Positions 26,452 through 35,375 of a stretch of DNA of 64,000 nucleotides are shown piece by piece. Position numbers and translations under genes: made by a program. The notes below the pieces were generated by a model, which saw only the letters and a program-made list of their open reading frames with translations, did not search any database and had not been told where the DNA came from. Origin of the DNA: Acidovorax sp. 69 (GTDB taxonomy: Bacteria > Pseudomonadota > Gammaproteobacteria > Burkholderiales > Burkholderiaceae_C); contig NZ_PGEP01000001.1 of assembly GCF_002797445.1 (NCBI RefSeq), positions 3,720,501 to 3,784,500 of the forward strand, given 5' to 3'. Position 1 is the stretch's first letter, and the number at the start of each line of letters is the position of its first letter.

Positions 26452-28808
26452 TGTTTTTTCTCGTTGTCTGTTGTGCCGCGAAAGAGTGGCGCCAGCACCA
26501 GCACCAGCGGCAGGCCGAGCATGAGGGTGAGGCCGAAAGCCTTGAGCGCGGGTGTCTCGGACAGACCCAGCAGCCCGAACGACAGCCAGGTGCTGCCCGC
26601 GCCGATAACCACCGCCAGCCAGGCGTGAGGGTCGTCCTCATGCTCCTGCAGAAAGATACCGTAGTCGATGCCCACGCCCAGCAGAAGCATCAACGCCAGC
26701 ACGTTGAACAGCTGCCACGGCGCGCCCAATGCAGCGAACACACACACCACTGCCAGGCTGGCCATCACGGTGGGCATCCAGGCACGCCAGGCCCTTCGGC
26801 CAAAGCGCAGCCACAGGGCGGCCAGCACCAGCACATGGCCCAGCAGCAGCAGTTCGGTCATGGAGATGCGGTAGCGCTGTAGCAGGCCCGATATTTCGGC
26901 GGGCTTGTCGACCCAGGTCACGCCCTCCAGGCCCTGCGCGGCACCGGCCAGCGCGGGCAGGGATTCGACGCCCTTCACCCCGCGCAGCATGAGCAAGCTG
27001 CGGTAGCTGCCGTCGCGCTCGCCCAGCCACAGAGGCCGCGCGGCGGCTGATATCGGCTGCGCGAGCCAGGCCTGCACCGTGAGCGGCGCGGACTCGGGAG
27101 TGGGGGCCCGTGCAAAGCTTTCGCCCAGCTCGGCGTTCACGCCCTTGTAGACAGCCTCGTGCGCACGGGCCACCAGCTGCGCATCGCTGCCCTGGCGTCG
27201 GGCCGAGGGTACCCAGTCCGACACTGCGCTGTAGCCCACAAGCACCTGGTGCGCGACGAGTGCGTCGAGCTTGTCCTTGAGTTCCTCTTCGCGCTGCAAC
27301 ACCTGCTCAGGCGTGTGGCCCTGCACCAGATAGAACTGCGCCGGGCTGGGCAGACCCAGGATGTCGCCCACCTGGCGCTGCTGCGCGACCAGGGCCGCCG
27401 AGCCGTTCTGCAGCTGGCGCACGTCGTCCTGCACCCGCAGGCCGCCCCACAGCCAGAGCATCAGGGCAAGGGCCAGGCACACCACCACCGAGCCCGTGAA
27501 CGCATAGCGCCAGCGCGGCCACGCCATCAGCGTCTGGCCAATACGCTGGGCCAGACGGCTGTGGGGCATGGTGCCCCGGTCCAGCCAGGGGAACCAGCAG
27601 ACCACGGTGAGCATGGCGGCCGTAAGCCCCACCACCGAGAACACCGCCATCTGCCGCAGCCCTGGGAAGGCCGCAGCACCCAGCGCCAGGTAGGCGATGG
27701 CGCTGGTGCCCAACGCCAGCCACAGCGCCGGCATCAGTCCGCGCATCAGCCCGTGCGGGCTGCGCCTGGGCGCGCCCTGGCGGCTGGCGAAGTAGTGGAT
27801 GCCATAGTCTTCGGCCACGCCCACCAGGCTGGCGCCGAACACCAGGGTCAAAAGGTGCACCTGCTCGAAAAAAAACGCCGTGACCGACAGCGCCACCGCG
27901 CAACCCACCAGCAACGAAACGCCGACCAGGGCCACCGGCCGCAGCGAACGGAACGCGAACCAGGCCAGCAGCATCACGCCAGCCAAAGAGCCCCAGCCAA
28001 TGGTGTTGATCTCGCTATGGGCCTGCACGGCGGCGGCCTCGGCATGCAAGGGCACCCCGGCAACAACCATGCGGGCACCGGGCCACTTTGCCTGCACATC
28101 GGCCAGCGCCCCCAGTAGCGCGTTACCCAGCACCGGCTCGCCCGACAGGCGAAAGGCCGAACCCTCGAGCGTGAACTCCAGCACCGCCCATTGCTGGCCG
28201 TCAGCCGCCACCCACAGCTCGCCATCTCGCGGGCGAGCCTGGCTTTGCGCACCTCGCGCCGTCCACCACTGGGTCCACAGGCCCAGAGGGTCACTCACCC
28301 AGTCGGACAGGCGCGCCTGCACAGCAGGCTGATACAGGTCCTGCAGCGCCTTTTGCACCAGGGCGGCATCGGGGGTACCGGTCAGCAGGGCGCGCTGTTC
28401 GGGCGTGAGCAGTCGCTCGCGCCAGGGCTGATAGAAGTCGAGCGCAGCCTGCATCGAGGTCTTCTGCGCGATGGCATCCTCGCGCAGCCGCGTGCCAGCG
28501 CGTATGACCAGGCCCTGGCGAAACACCTGCGCGGCCGCGCGCGCCTCGGCCCACTCACCCGCGCCCAGCAGCAGCACCACCTGGCGCGACATCTGACCCA
28601 CCAGTTGCTCGGTGGCCAAGGCCACGTCGGGCGCCTGCTCGTTTACGGGCAGCAGTGCCATCACGTCGGTGTCGATGCCGTCGTGCATCCAGAACTGCCA
28701 CTGGTGCACGCCCACGGCAATGATCACCAGCAACCAGGCGATTGCGGCTGCGCGCCACAGCCAGCCGGGCGGTGTATCGGCCACGGGATTCAACGGAGAT
28801 TGCGCCAT
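26448..28808 (-). CDS. MMPL/RND-type exporter
   Basis: A 786-residue inner-membrane protein with about 12 hydrophobic segments in the RND-like 1+5+1+5 order. One is N-terminal (WLWRAAAIAWLLVIIAVGV), followed by a large periplasmic domain, a five-helix block (about residues 260-420), a second periplasmic domain and a second block ending near the C-terminus. Conserved EDYGIHYF and GIDYGIFLQEH segments carry the acidic residues of the proton path. It is the natural exporter for the finished polyene-lipid. ATG 28808 follows 19 bp after the LolA-like stop. Confidence 0.88.
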   Translation of the reverse strand: MAQSPLNPVADTPPGWLWRAAAIAWLLVIIAVGVHQWQFWMHDGIDTDVMALLPVNEQAPDVALATEQLVGQMSRQVVLLLGAGEWAEARAAAQVFRQGLVIRAGTRLREDAIAQKTSMQAALDFYQPWRERLLTPEQRALLTGTPDAALVQKALQDLYQPAVQARLSDWVSDPLGLWTQWWTARGAQSQARPRDGELWVAADGQQWAVLEFTLEGSAFRLSGEPVLGNALLGALADVQAKWPGARMVVAGVPLHAEAAAVQAHSEINTIGWGSLAGVMLLAWFAFRSLRPVALVGVSLLVGCAVALSVTAFFFEQVHLLTLVFGASLVGVAEDYGIHYFASRQGAPRRSPHGLMRGLMPALWLALGTSAIAYLALGAAAFPGLRQMAVFSVVGLTAAMLTVVCWFPWLDRGTMPHSRLAQRIGQTLMAWPRWRYAFTGSVVVCLALALMLWLWGGLRVQDDVRQLQNGSAALVAQQRQVGDILGLPSPAQFYLVQGHTPEQVLQREEELKDKLDALVAHQVLVGYSAVSDWVPSARRQGSDAQLVARAHEAVYKGVNAELGESFARAPTPESAPLTVQAWLAQPISAAARPLWLGERDGSYRSLLMLRGVKGVESLPALAGAAQGLEGVTWVDKPAEISGLLQRYRISMTELLLLGHVLVLAALWLRFGRRAWRAWMPTVMASLAVVCVFAALGAPWQLFNVLALMLLLGVGIDYGIFLQEHEDDPHAWLAVVIGAGSTWLSFGLLGLSETPALKAFGLTLMLGLPLVLVLAPLFRGTTDNEKKQ

Positions 28809-28827
28809 GCAGTCACAGTACCCGCCG

Positions 28828-29463
28828 TCATTCGAACTGCGCCGCGTCCTGCGGGCGCAGCACGTTCTCGGCCACGGGCGAGAGGACACGGATCACGCTG
28901 GCATCGCCACGCGCTTCCTGCAGCCGAATCTCCTGCACGAACTGGTTGCCCTGCAGCTCCACCGCGCTGAGCCACTGAGCCAGCGTAGGGTCGCGCGGCA
29001 CCAGGTGCAGCGACCAGCCCTTGACCGCCACCTGCCCGGTCACCTCGAAATGCTGGGCGAGTTCTGCCGGGTTGGCCGACATCACGGCGAACAGCATGGC
29101 GTTGACGGTGCGCAGCACCGGCTCGTCCTGCGCGCGCATCTGCATGGTGAGCTTGCCATCGCTGCCGCGCGATTGCAGGCTGTCGGGCCTGACCACCAGC
29201 GTGGATTCGAAGGGCCGCAGCACGTGCCAGACAATGCCTTTGCCCCGCGCCACGACGAAGTCGCCACTGGAGCGCAGCGGCTGCTTGAAGCCCTTGACGG
29301 TTTTGAGCTGGTCAAACCCGCCGCGCACGACGGGCGCGTCCTGCACGCGCTCTCGCACCTTGGCCAGCAGTTCGCGCGCGGCGGGTTCTGCAGCATGTGC
29401 CGATGCAAGAACCAGCGCATACATCGCCAGCGCAAAGGCCTGCAACCAGGAAGTGACTCTCAT
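28828..29463 (-). CDS. LolA-like outer-membrane lipoprotein carrier protein
   Basis: A 211-residue periplasmic protein with a signal peptide (FALAMYALVLASAHA). The LolA-type fold is suggested by FDQLKTVKGFKQPLRSSGDFV, KGIVWHVLRPFESTLVV and LHLVPRDPTLAQWLSAVELQ. This is the specialised LolA homologue found in aryl-polyene clusters rather than the housekeeping LolA. It would ferry the lipid-linked polyene from MMPL exporter to the outer membrane. ATG 29463 overlaps the thioesterase stop (ATGA). Confidence 0.85.
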   Translation of the reverse strand: MRVTSWLQAFALAMYALVLASAHAAEPAARELLAKVRERVQDAPVVRGGFDQLKTVKGFKQPLRSSGDFVVARGKGIVWHVLRPFESTLVVRPDSLQSRGSDGKLTMQMRAQDEPVLRTVNAMLFAVMSANPAELAQHFEVTGQVAVKGWSLHLVPRDPTLAQWLSAVELQGNQFVQEIRLQEARGDASVIRVLSPVAENVLRPQDAAQFE

Positions 29464-29900
29464 GGCGCCACGCCCAGTCGCTCCCACAACACAGGCGGGC
29501 AGACGAAACACATGGCGCGGGTTTGCATATCAACCGCCACCTGGATCGTGTGCGCACTGTTGACCTTTTGACCCGTGGCCGCGTCGCGCATCAGGTAGTC
29601 GATGCGCAGCCGGTTCTCCCACTCGGTAATGGTGGCGCGCACCTTGAGGGTCTGGCCAAACGTCGTCGGGCGCACGTACTTGAGCCGCATATCCACCACG
29701 GGCCATGCGAAGCCCGAGTCACGCATGCGCGGGTAGTCGTAGTCGAACTGGGCCAGCAACGCGCTGCGTGCCAGTTCGAGAAAACGCACGTAGTGGCCGT
29801 GATAAACGACCTCCATCACGTCGATGTCGTAGAACGCGGGCGTGATCTCGATCTCATGGCTGAGCCGCTCGCGCGAGGCCAGCTCTTTATCAGTGGACAT
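29460..29900 (-). CDS. Acyl-CoA/ACP thioesterase (4HBT, YbgC-like)
   Basis: A 146-residue hotdog thioesterase with FYDIDVMEVVYHGHYVRFLELA near the N-terminus, where the Asp of DIDVM (about residue 27) is the likely catalytic acid. It also has RYVRPTTFG-type and NSAHTIQVAVD segments. ATG 29900 is preferred over an in-frame start 30 bp upstream. In the operon it could release misprimed chains or hand the polyene to the acyltransferases; which is not decided by sequence. Confidence 0.87.
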   Translation of the reverse strand: MSTDKELASRERLSHEIEITPAFYDIDVMEVVYHGHYVRFLELARSALLAQFDYDYPRMRDSGFAWPVVDMRLKYVRPTTFGQTLKVRATITEWENRLRIDYLMRDAATGQKVNSAHTIQVAVDMQTRAMCFVCPPVLWERLGVAP

Positions 29901-29957
29901 GCGAAAGCCTCCGGGCGTGCGTGGTAGCAACGGTCTGGGTCATGCTGGGGCACGGAA

Positions 29958-30941
29958 TCATGTGGATGCACCTGGGGCCTGGCGCGCGGACGCACTCTGG
30001 TCCCAGAAGGGGAAAAAGTTGAACCAGTCGTACGGAGCGCGGCGCAGCATGCGCTCGAGCTGGCTGGCAAAAAGCCCCGCGTATTCCGCCATGGCCTCTT
30101 CGCGCCGGGCGCGCGGCAACACCACGCGCTCGGCCAGGGGCACGAACTCGACGGCATAGCCCGCGCCCTCATGCACGCAGCCCATGAAGTACAGCGGGCA
30201 TTCGAGCACCGCGGCCAGCACATAAGGCCCGCAGGGGAAAGGCGCCTCGCGCCCGAGGAAAGAGGCGTGGGTGACGCGGCTTTCGCGCACGGGCACGCGG
30301 TCGCCGGCAATGGCGATCAGCTCGCCACACGCCACGCGCTCGCCCAACATCATGGCCGTGGCGGCGTTGAACTCGGTCACCTGCAGCAGCTGCACGCCGC
30401 TGTCGGGTGCCAGGCGCTGCAGCACGCGGTTGAAGCGCTCGGCATGGGACGTGTGCACCAGGATGCTCAGGCGCAGGCCCGAGCGCCGCTCGGCGATGGC
30501 GCGGCACAGCTCGATGCAGCCCATGTGAGCGGTCACCACCACTGCGCCCCGGCCCTGCTCCAGTAGAGCACCCAAGGGCTCGCGTCCAGTGAAGCTGACG
30601 CGCTCGAACCGGTAGCGCCCGGTGAGCGCGAGCAGCTTGTCCAGAATCACCTGCGCAAACACACGAAAGTGCCGCAGGCTCTGGCGCCAGCCGGGCGCCG
30701 TGGGCCACAGTCCGTAAGCAGCCTGCATGCGCTGCAGGTACTGCAGCGACGAACGGCGCGCCACCGGGCTGGCCAGCCAGTAGTAGGCGACGATGGGGTA
30801 AAGGCACAGCAGAAAGGGCCAGCGCCCCAGGAACCGGTGCACCTCGTACAGCAGCCACATGCCTGCGACGAAGGTGTTCTCGCCCATCTGCGCCCAGTGG
30901 GGCGCATCGGCCGCCGCGGCCCTGGCGTCCGGTGCCGTCAT
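29958..30941 (-). CDS. LpxL/HtrB-like lysophospholipid acyltransferase
   Basis: A 327-residue membrane-associated acyltransferase. There is a hydrophobic helix WPFLLCLYPIVAYYWLASPV at about residues 41-60, then the catalytic HX4E (HMGCIE, His139) and the GDRVPVRESRVTHASFLG segment typical of LpxL-type enzymes. ATG 30941 overlaps the glycosyltransferase stop. Together with the second acyltransferase at 34599 it probably attaches chains to the lipid carrier of the polyene. In some bacteria it is fused to the glycosyltransferase; here they are separate but overlapping genes. Confidence 0.88.
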   Translation of the reverse strand: MTAPDARAAAADAPHWAQMGENTFVAGMWLLYEVHRFLGRWPFLLCLYPIVAYYWLASPVARRSSLQYLQRMQAAYGLWPTAPGWRQSLRHFRVFAQVILDKLLALTGRYRFERVSFTGREPLGALLEQGRGAVVVTAHMGCIELCRAIAERRSGLRLSILVHTSHAERFNRVLQRLAPDSGVQLLQVTEFNAATAMMLGERVACGELIAIAGDRVPVRESRVTHASFLGREAPFPCGPYVLAAVLECPLYFMGCVHEGAGYAVEFVPLAERVVLPRARREEAMAEYAGLFASQLERMLRRAPYDWFNFFPFWDQSASARQAPGAST

Positions 30942-31717
30942 GCCGCGTGCCCGGTATGGCGCCGCCCCGCGAGCTTGCGCGCCAGCAGCACCGGGCTGCG
31001 CAGCAGCATGCCGCCGAACAGCCGCGTGTGCATGCCCGAGATGAGCAGATTGTCGCGCCACACGCGAAAGTGCGAGAGTCCGTCCTGCGGATAGGTCACG
31101 GCCGTGCGCTGGGTGACAAAGGGCAACCCCTTCCAGTGCATGCGCACCAGGATCTCAGTGTCAAACTCCATGTGCTTGCCAAGACGAGCGTCGTCCATCA
31201 CGCCGATGACATCACGCAGCGGGTAGACGCGAAAGCCGCACATCGAATCTTCGATGTCCAGCGACAAGGTGTTGATCCACACCCACACATGCGTGGCATA
31301 GCGGCCGTACAGGCGCGCCTTGGGCACGCTGGCGTCGTAGCGCGGTGCGCCGCAAACCATGGCCTCTGGCCGCGCGCGGGCCAATGCGATGAAGGCGGGA
31401 ATATCGGCCACGGCATGCTGGCCATCAGCATCGATCTGCAGCGCGTGGCTGTAGCCCGCCGCCAGCGCGTGGCGCATGCCGCTCATCACGGCACCGCCCT
31501 TGCCCTGGTTCTGCGGCAGGCGCAGCAGCGTGACATCGCCGCAATGCTGCAATGCCAAGGCATCGAGCACGGCAGCGCAGCCCGACTCGGAGCCATCGTC
31601 GACCAGGATGCAGTGCAGCCCCGCACCGAGCACGCCCTGCACCATGGCACCGATGGTGGTGGGGTGGTTGTAGACCGGGATGATGGCCACCGGCGCGAAT
31701 GCGGGCAGGCCGCTCAT
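30938..31717 (-). CDS. Glycosyltransferase family 2
   Basis: A 259-residue GT-A glycosyltransferase, cytoplasmic or membrane-peripheral. The N-terminus reads VAIIPVYNHPTTIGAMV, DDGS lies at about residues 40-43, GKGGAVMSG binds the donor sugar nucleotide, and IDADGQH holds the metal-binding DxD. It lacks C-terminal membrane helices. ATG 31717 overlaps the ligase stop. In aryl-polyene operons such enzymes sit beside the acyltransferase and may glycosylate the lipid anchor. Confidence 0.88.
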   Translation of the reverse strand: MSGLPAFAPVAIIPVYNHPTTIGAMVQGVLGAGLHCILVDDGSESGCAAVLDALALQHCGDVTLLRLPQNQGKGGAVMSGMRHALAAGYSHALQIDADGQHAVADIPAFIALARARPEAMVCGAPRYDASVPKARLYGRYATHVWVWINTLSLDIEDSMCGFRVYPLRDVIGVMDDARLGKHMEFDTEILVRMHWKGLPFVTQRTAVTYPQDGLSHFRVWRDNLLISGMHTRLFGGMLLRSPVLLARKLAGRRHTGHAA

Positions 31718-33426
31718 GCCGGTTCGCCTTGCACCAAGCGCCCGCTGGCATGCGCACCCCGCGCCGAAGTCAGTGCGAACTGGAGGCTGCCCTTGTCGGG
31801 ATTCCACTGCAGCTGCATCTCGATCCGGTCACCGGGCAGGATGGGCTGCTGAAACTTGACCACCTCGGCACGCAAAAAGGCCACCGGAATGCTGAAGGCC
31901 TGCGCACCAAGGGTCACCGCCCAATGCAATTGCGCCACACCCGGCACGATGGGTGCGCCGGGAAAGTGTCCATCCAGCACGCGCAGCCCTGGGTCGACCC
32001 GCAACGTGGCTTTGGCCTGGCGCTCGCTGCGTTCAGTCCATTCGGGCTGGGGCATGAGCGGAGCGAACAGGGCGAGCAGGTCGTGCTGCGTGGTCTTGCC
32101 CTGCGCGTTCTGCGGTAGTTGCAGCACGTAGCGCCAGCTGCGCGGCAAGGCGACGCGGTCCACCACGGGCTCGAGCAGTGCGCGTAGCGCAGCGCCCATC
32201 TGTTTGCGGCCAAGCTGCTGCAGGGCCTGCCAGCCGGCTTCGCTGAGCCCCAGCACCATGCCCACACGGGCAGTGGCCTGGGGCGATTCCAGCACGACGG
32301 CCTTGGCCACCTGCACCCAGTCAGACGCGAGCAGCGCGTTTTCCATGGCAGTGAGGGCAATGCGCTTCTCGGCAATTTTCACGATGCGATCGGCCCGCCC
32401 CTGCAGCACGAAGCCAGCCCCGCCGTCCTGTGGCAATGCACGGTCTGAGGTCTCCCACCACGCTCCCGCATCGGGTAAGTGACCCGAGCGCACCGAGAGG
32501 CAGCCGCTGTCGGCCAGGCGCACTTGCACACCGGGAAGAGGCTGCCATGCATCACCCTGCTCTGCCCTGCGCCGCCAGGCGATACCACCGGTTTCAGAGC
32601 TGCCAAACACTTCGGTTGGAGAATGGCTCAACAGCTCCAGACAATGCGCCGAGGCCTCGGGCGACAAAGGTCCGCCCGATGAAAAAATGCCGCGCAAGTT
32701 CTGGCACGCCGCCGACCAGCCGAGATGGTCCGGCAGGCGACTGAGCATGGCGGGACTGGAGACCAACACCGCAGGGCCGGGCTGCGACAGCAGCGCCACC
32801 AGCTCCTCGGGGTAGCGAAGAAATTCGGTGCCCAGGTGCCGCCCTGCGGCCATTGGCCACAACACACGGAACAGCAGGCCGTAGATGTGCTGATGCGATA
32901 CGGTGGCCAGGGTGCGCAGACCCGGCACATCCGCGATGACACCAAAAACGGCCTCCAACGCATGCACCTCGGCATCAAGCTGTGCAAGGCGCTTGACGAT
33001 GCGCTCGGGCACGCCCGTGGAGCCCGAGGTGAACAGCACCACCTGCGCATCGCGCAGGGAAAGGGGCTCCAAAACCACCGCCGGGGCCGCTGCTTCATCC
33101 GGCTGCACGGCGCCCGGCAACAGACCCGCGCAGGCTTGCACCTGGGGCAGCAGGTGCGCAAGGGTGTGCGGCTGCAGGTCGCTGGCAAGCACCGGCGTCT
33201 TGCCCGCATGCCAGGCACCCCAAAGCGCGGAGGCAAAAGCCAACGGGTCATCGAAATACAAGCCCACCTCGGTGCCCTGCACCCGTTGGAATGCAGCACA
33301 CCAGGTTTTCACGGAGCGCACCCAGTCGGCGTGCGACACCGTGCGCCCACCAATGAGCGCAACCACGCGCGCAGCGCCCAATGCTTGCGGCAGGGCCACT
33401 TGGGAAAGCACTGTAAATGGTCTCAC
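31714..33426 (-). CDS. AMP-dependent acyl-ACP ligase fused to hotdog dehydratase domain
   Basis: A 570-residue two-domain protein. Residues about 1-450 are an ANL adenylating enzyme with P-loop LFTSGSTGVPERIVK (131-145), FSSGGPLSPEA, FGSSETGGIAWRR, and the LQGRADRIVKIAEKRI hinge with its downstream Lys. The C-terminal about 90-110 residues are an ApeI/FabZ-like hotdog domain (GHFPGAPIVPGVAQLHWAV). In aryl-polyene clusters the ligase loads the aryl starter on the carrier protein and the dehydratase is normally a separate or adjacent gene. GTG 33426 starts the protein; TTG or later starts would remove the conserved N-terminus. Confidence 0.87.
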   Translation of the reverse strand: MRPFTVLSQVALPQALGAARVVALIGGRTVSHADWVRSVKTWCAAFQRVQGTEVGLYFDDPLAFASALWGAWHAGKTPVLASDLQPHTLAHLLPQVQACAGLLPGAVQPDEAAAPAVVLEPLSLRDAQVVLFTSGSTGVPERIVKRLAQLDAEVHALEAVFGVIADVPGLRTLATVSHQHIYGLLFRVLWPMAAGRHLGTEFLRYPEELVALLSQPGPAVLVSSPAMLSRLPDHLGWSAACQNLRGIFSSGGPLSPEASAHCLELLSHSPTEVFGSSETGGIAWRRRAEQGDAWQPLPGVQVRLADSGCLSVRSGHLPDAGAWWETSDRALPQDGGAGFVLQGRADRIVKIAEKRIALTAMENALLASDWVQVAKAVVLESPQATARVGMVLGLSEAGWQALQQLGRKQMGAALRALLEPVVDRVALPRSWRYVLQLPQNAQGKTTQHDLLALFAPLMPQPEWTERSERQAKATLRVDPGLRVLDGHFPGAPIVPGVAQLHWAVTLGAQAFSIPVAFLRAEVVKFQQPILPGDRIEMQLQWNPDKGSLQFALTSARGAHASGRLVQGEPA

Positions 33427-33472
33427 CTTGCTCGATTCCTGATTCTTGAAGTGATTGGACAGGGGCGGAAAT

Positions 33473-34036
33473 TCATGGTTGATTTGAGACCACGGTGTTG
33501 GAGCGTTTGACCCATTGGCGCACTATCCACTCAACGCCCATCAGGCAACCCATCAGTCCGTATGCGATGAGCCCGTTATATAGCGCCCAGGTGGCATCGC
33601 TGCTGAAGGCGGCGGTGTAAGCCGCAACAGCGCCATTGACCACGAAGAAGACGCACCAGACGGCGGTCACCTTGCGGGTATAACGCACCCCCGATGGCGG
33701 CAGTTCGGGCTCGCTCAAGCGGGCCAGGCGCTCCACCACCGTGGGCGGGTGGCGCAGGCTCACCGCAAACACCACCAACAGCACAGCGTTGACCAGTACT
33801 GGGTAGAGCTTGACGGCCAGCGCATCATCCCGCCACCAGGCGGCCAGCGCCAGCACGGCGGCGCCCGAGGCCACAGCCCACCAGAAGCGCTGGCGCGTGA
33901 CCAGGGCACGCAGCACGGCCAGCGCGATCAGCACCACTGCCAGCCACTGCGGCGCCACGTTGCCCAGCGCCAGATAAACGCCTAGGGGGTACAACACCGT
34001 CAACACCACCAGCACGGTAGTCACGATTTTGTGCAT
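33473..34036 (-). CDS. COG4648-type inner-membrane protein
   Basis: A 187-residue membrane protein with five or six hydrophobic segments (for example IVTTVLVVLTVLYPLGVYLAL, WLAVVLIALAVLRALV, LYPVLVNAVLLVVFAVSL, VWCVFFVVNGAVAAYTAA). The conserved LSEPELPPSGVRYTRKVTAVW loop precedes the last pair of helices. It belongs to the COG4648 membrane proteins found in nearly all aryl-polyene operons. Molecular function unknown. ATG 34036 begins MHKIVTTVL. Confidence 0.85.
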   Translation of the reverse strand: MHKIVTTVLVVLTVLYPLGVYLALGNVAPQWLAVVLIALAVLRALVTRQRFWWAVASGAAVLALAAWWRDDALAVKLYPVLVNAVLLVVFAVSLRHPPTVVERLARLSEPELPPSGVRYTRKVTAVWCVFFVVNGAVAAYTAAFSSDATWALYNGLIAYGLMGCLMGVEWIVRQWVKRSNTVVSNQP

Positions 34037-34058
34037 GGCTGGCGGTTCGCCTGCGCGC

Positions 34059-34319
34059 TCAGCTGGCGGAGGTTGCGTCGCTCACCAAGAGGTGCAGCGC
34101 ATCGACCACATCCTGCACGGTGCGCACCGACTTGAAGGCGTCGGCGTTCAGGCGCTTACCAACCCAGGGCTTGAGCTGCACGATCAAGTCCACGGCATCG
34201 ATGCTGTCGATGTCCAGATCGTCATACAGGCGCGCCTCGGGGGTGACGCGGCTGGCGTCGATTTCAAACGTCTCCTGCAGGATGGTGACGATACGTTCGT
34301 AGATGGCTTCTTTGTTCAT
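34059..34319 (-). CDS. Acyl carrier protein (first of two)
   Basis: An 86-residue carrier protein with the phosphopantetheine attachment motif DLDIDSIDAVDL (Ser39) in a four-helix-bundle sequence. In the operon it is followed by COG4648 and the ligase. It carries the growing chain or the aryl starter after activation by the PPTase at 18536. Distinct in sequence from the second carrier protein, which suggests separate tasks, as reported for the two carrier proteins of aryl-polyene pathways. Confidence 0.92.
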   Translation of the reverse strand: MNKEAIYERIVTILQETFEIDASRVTPEARLYDDLDIDSIDAVDLIVQLKPWVGKRLNADAFKSVRTVQDVVDALHLLVSDATSAS

Positions 34320-34351
34320 GTCAGGATTTCCGTGAATGCTGCACGGCTCTT

Positions 34352-34612
34352 TCAGTGCGTGCGGCTGGCGGCCACGAAGGCGGCCAGCGCCTGCACGCTG
34401 CCAAAGTGTTTGCGCGTCTGCTCCGAATCAGCCGACATGCTCAGGCCGTAGCGCTTTTGCAGCGCCAGACCCAGCTCCAGGGCATCGATGGAGTCCAGAC
34501 CCAGGCCCTCGACGAACAGCGGTGCAGCAGGGTCAATATCCTCGGGCGCAATGTCTTCGAGCGCCAAGCTGGAGATGATGATTTCTTTGATTTCTTGCTC
34601 AAGTTGAAGCAC
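34352..34612 (-). CDS. Acyl carrier protein (second of two)
   Basis: An 86-residue carrier protein with GLGLDSIDALEL (Ser41) and a C-terminal FGSVQALAAFV helix. GTG 34612 is the start; it overlaps the acyltransferase stop by 14 bases. The longer acidic helix-1 (LEDIAPEDIDPAAPLF) differs from the first carrier protein. Located 32 bp upstream of the first carrier gene in the operon order. Confidence 0.92.
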   Translation of the reverse strand: MLQLEQEIKEIIISSLALEDIAPEDIDPAAPLFVEGLGLDSIDALELGLALQKRYGLSMSADSEQTRKHFGSVQALAAFVAASRTH

Positions 34613-35375
34613 AGGCAGGTCCCTTGAAAAGTTGTTCAGACAGGTGCTCGGTCACATGGCGCGCAGCCAGGGATTCGCTGGCAGCCGAGGCACAGAATTC
34701 TTGCACCGGAATGTCTGGCCGCACGTCAATGGTGAAGCGCGGCTTTTGCACGGGCACCTTCCACCACGGCACCCCCTTGGTCAGCATGGGCAGGCTGCTG
34801 TGGATGTGTACGGGCGTGATGTCGATACGCCCGCGCACCGCCACGTGGGCAGCACCGCGCTGCAGCCGGATGGTGCCCGCCAGCGGGGTGCGCGTGCCCT
34901 CGGGGAAGATGATGAGGTTGTTGCCATTCTTCAGTGAACGCACGCAGTCTTCCAGCAGGCCCGCACCATCGCCGTTGGTGATGAAGCCCGCCGCGCGGAC
35001 GGGGCCGCGCGTGAACGGGTTGCGCGCAAGTGCTGCCTTGACGATGCAGTCCGCATGGCGCACGAAGGAAATCAGGAACACCACATCGATCAGCGACGGG
35101 TGGTTGGCCAGGATCAACAGGCCCCGGCGCTGGAGACGCTCAGCACCATGCACCTCATAGGAGATCACGCCCACGGTGTTCATGAGGCCGACGAAACCGC
35201 GAAAGCTGTGGTGGATGATGGCCTGCGACAGCTGCTGCTGGCGCGCGGCCCCGCGCACGAACAGCATCGCGACAGGACACACCACCATCCCCAGCACAAT
35301 GCCACCCAGGCCAAACACGGAAAAACAGAAACCCGTGGCCACAATGCGCCAGGCCCGGTTGATCGCTTCAAACAT
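34599..35375 (-). CDS. PlsC-type lysophospholipid acyltransferase
   Basis: A 258-residue membrane acyltransferase. Two hydrophobic helices (about 12-40) precede the catalytic NHPSLID (residues 91-97) and the acceptor-binding FPEGTRT (157-163). ATG 35375 gives an 8-base overlap with the chain-length-factor gene. A second acyltransferase of the operon, of a different family from the LpxL-like one, consistent with building a lipid-linked polyene. Confidence 0.92.
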   Translation of the reverse strand: MFEAINRAWRIVATGFCFSVFGLGGIVLGMVVCPVAMLFVRGAARQQQLSQAIIHHSFRGFVGLMNTVGVISYEVHGAERLQRRGLLILANHPSLIDVVFLISFVRHADCIVKAALARNPFTRGPVRAAGFITNGDGAGLLEDCVRSLKNGNNLIIFPEGTRTPLAGTIRLQRGAAHVAVRGRIDITPVHIHSSLPMLTKGVPWWKVPVQKPRFTIDVRPDIPVQEFCASAASESLAARHVTEHLSEQLFKGPACAST

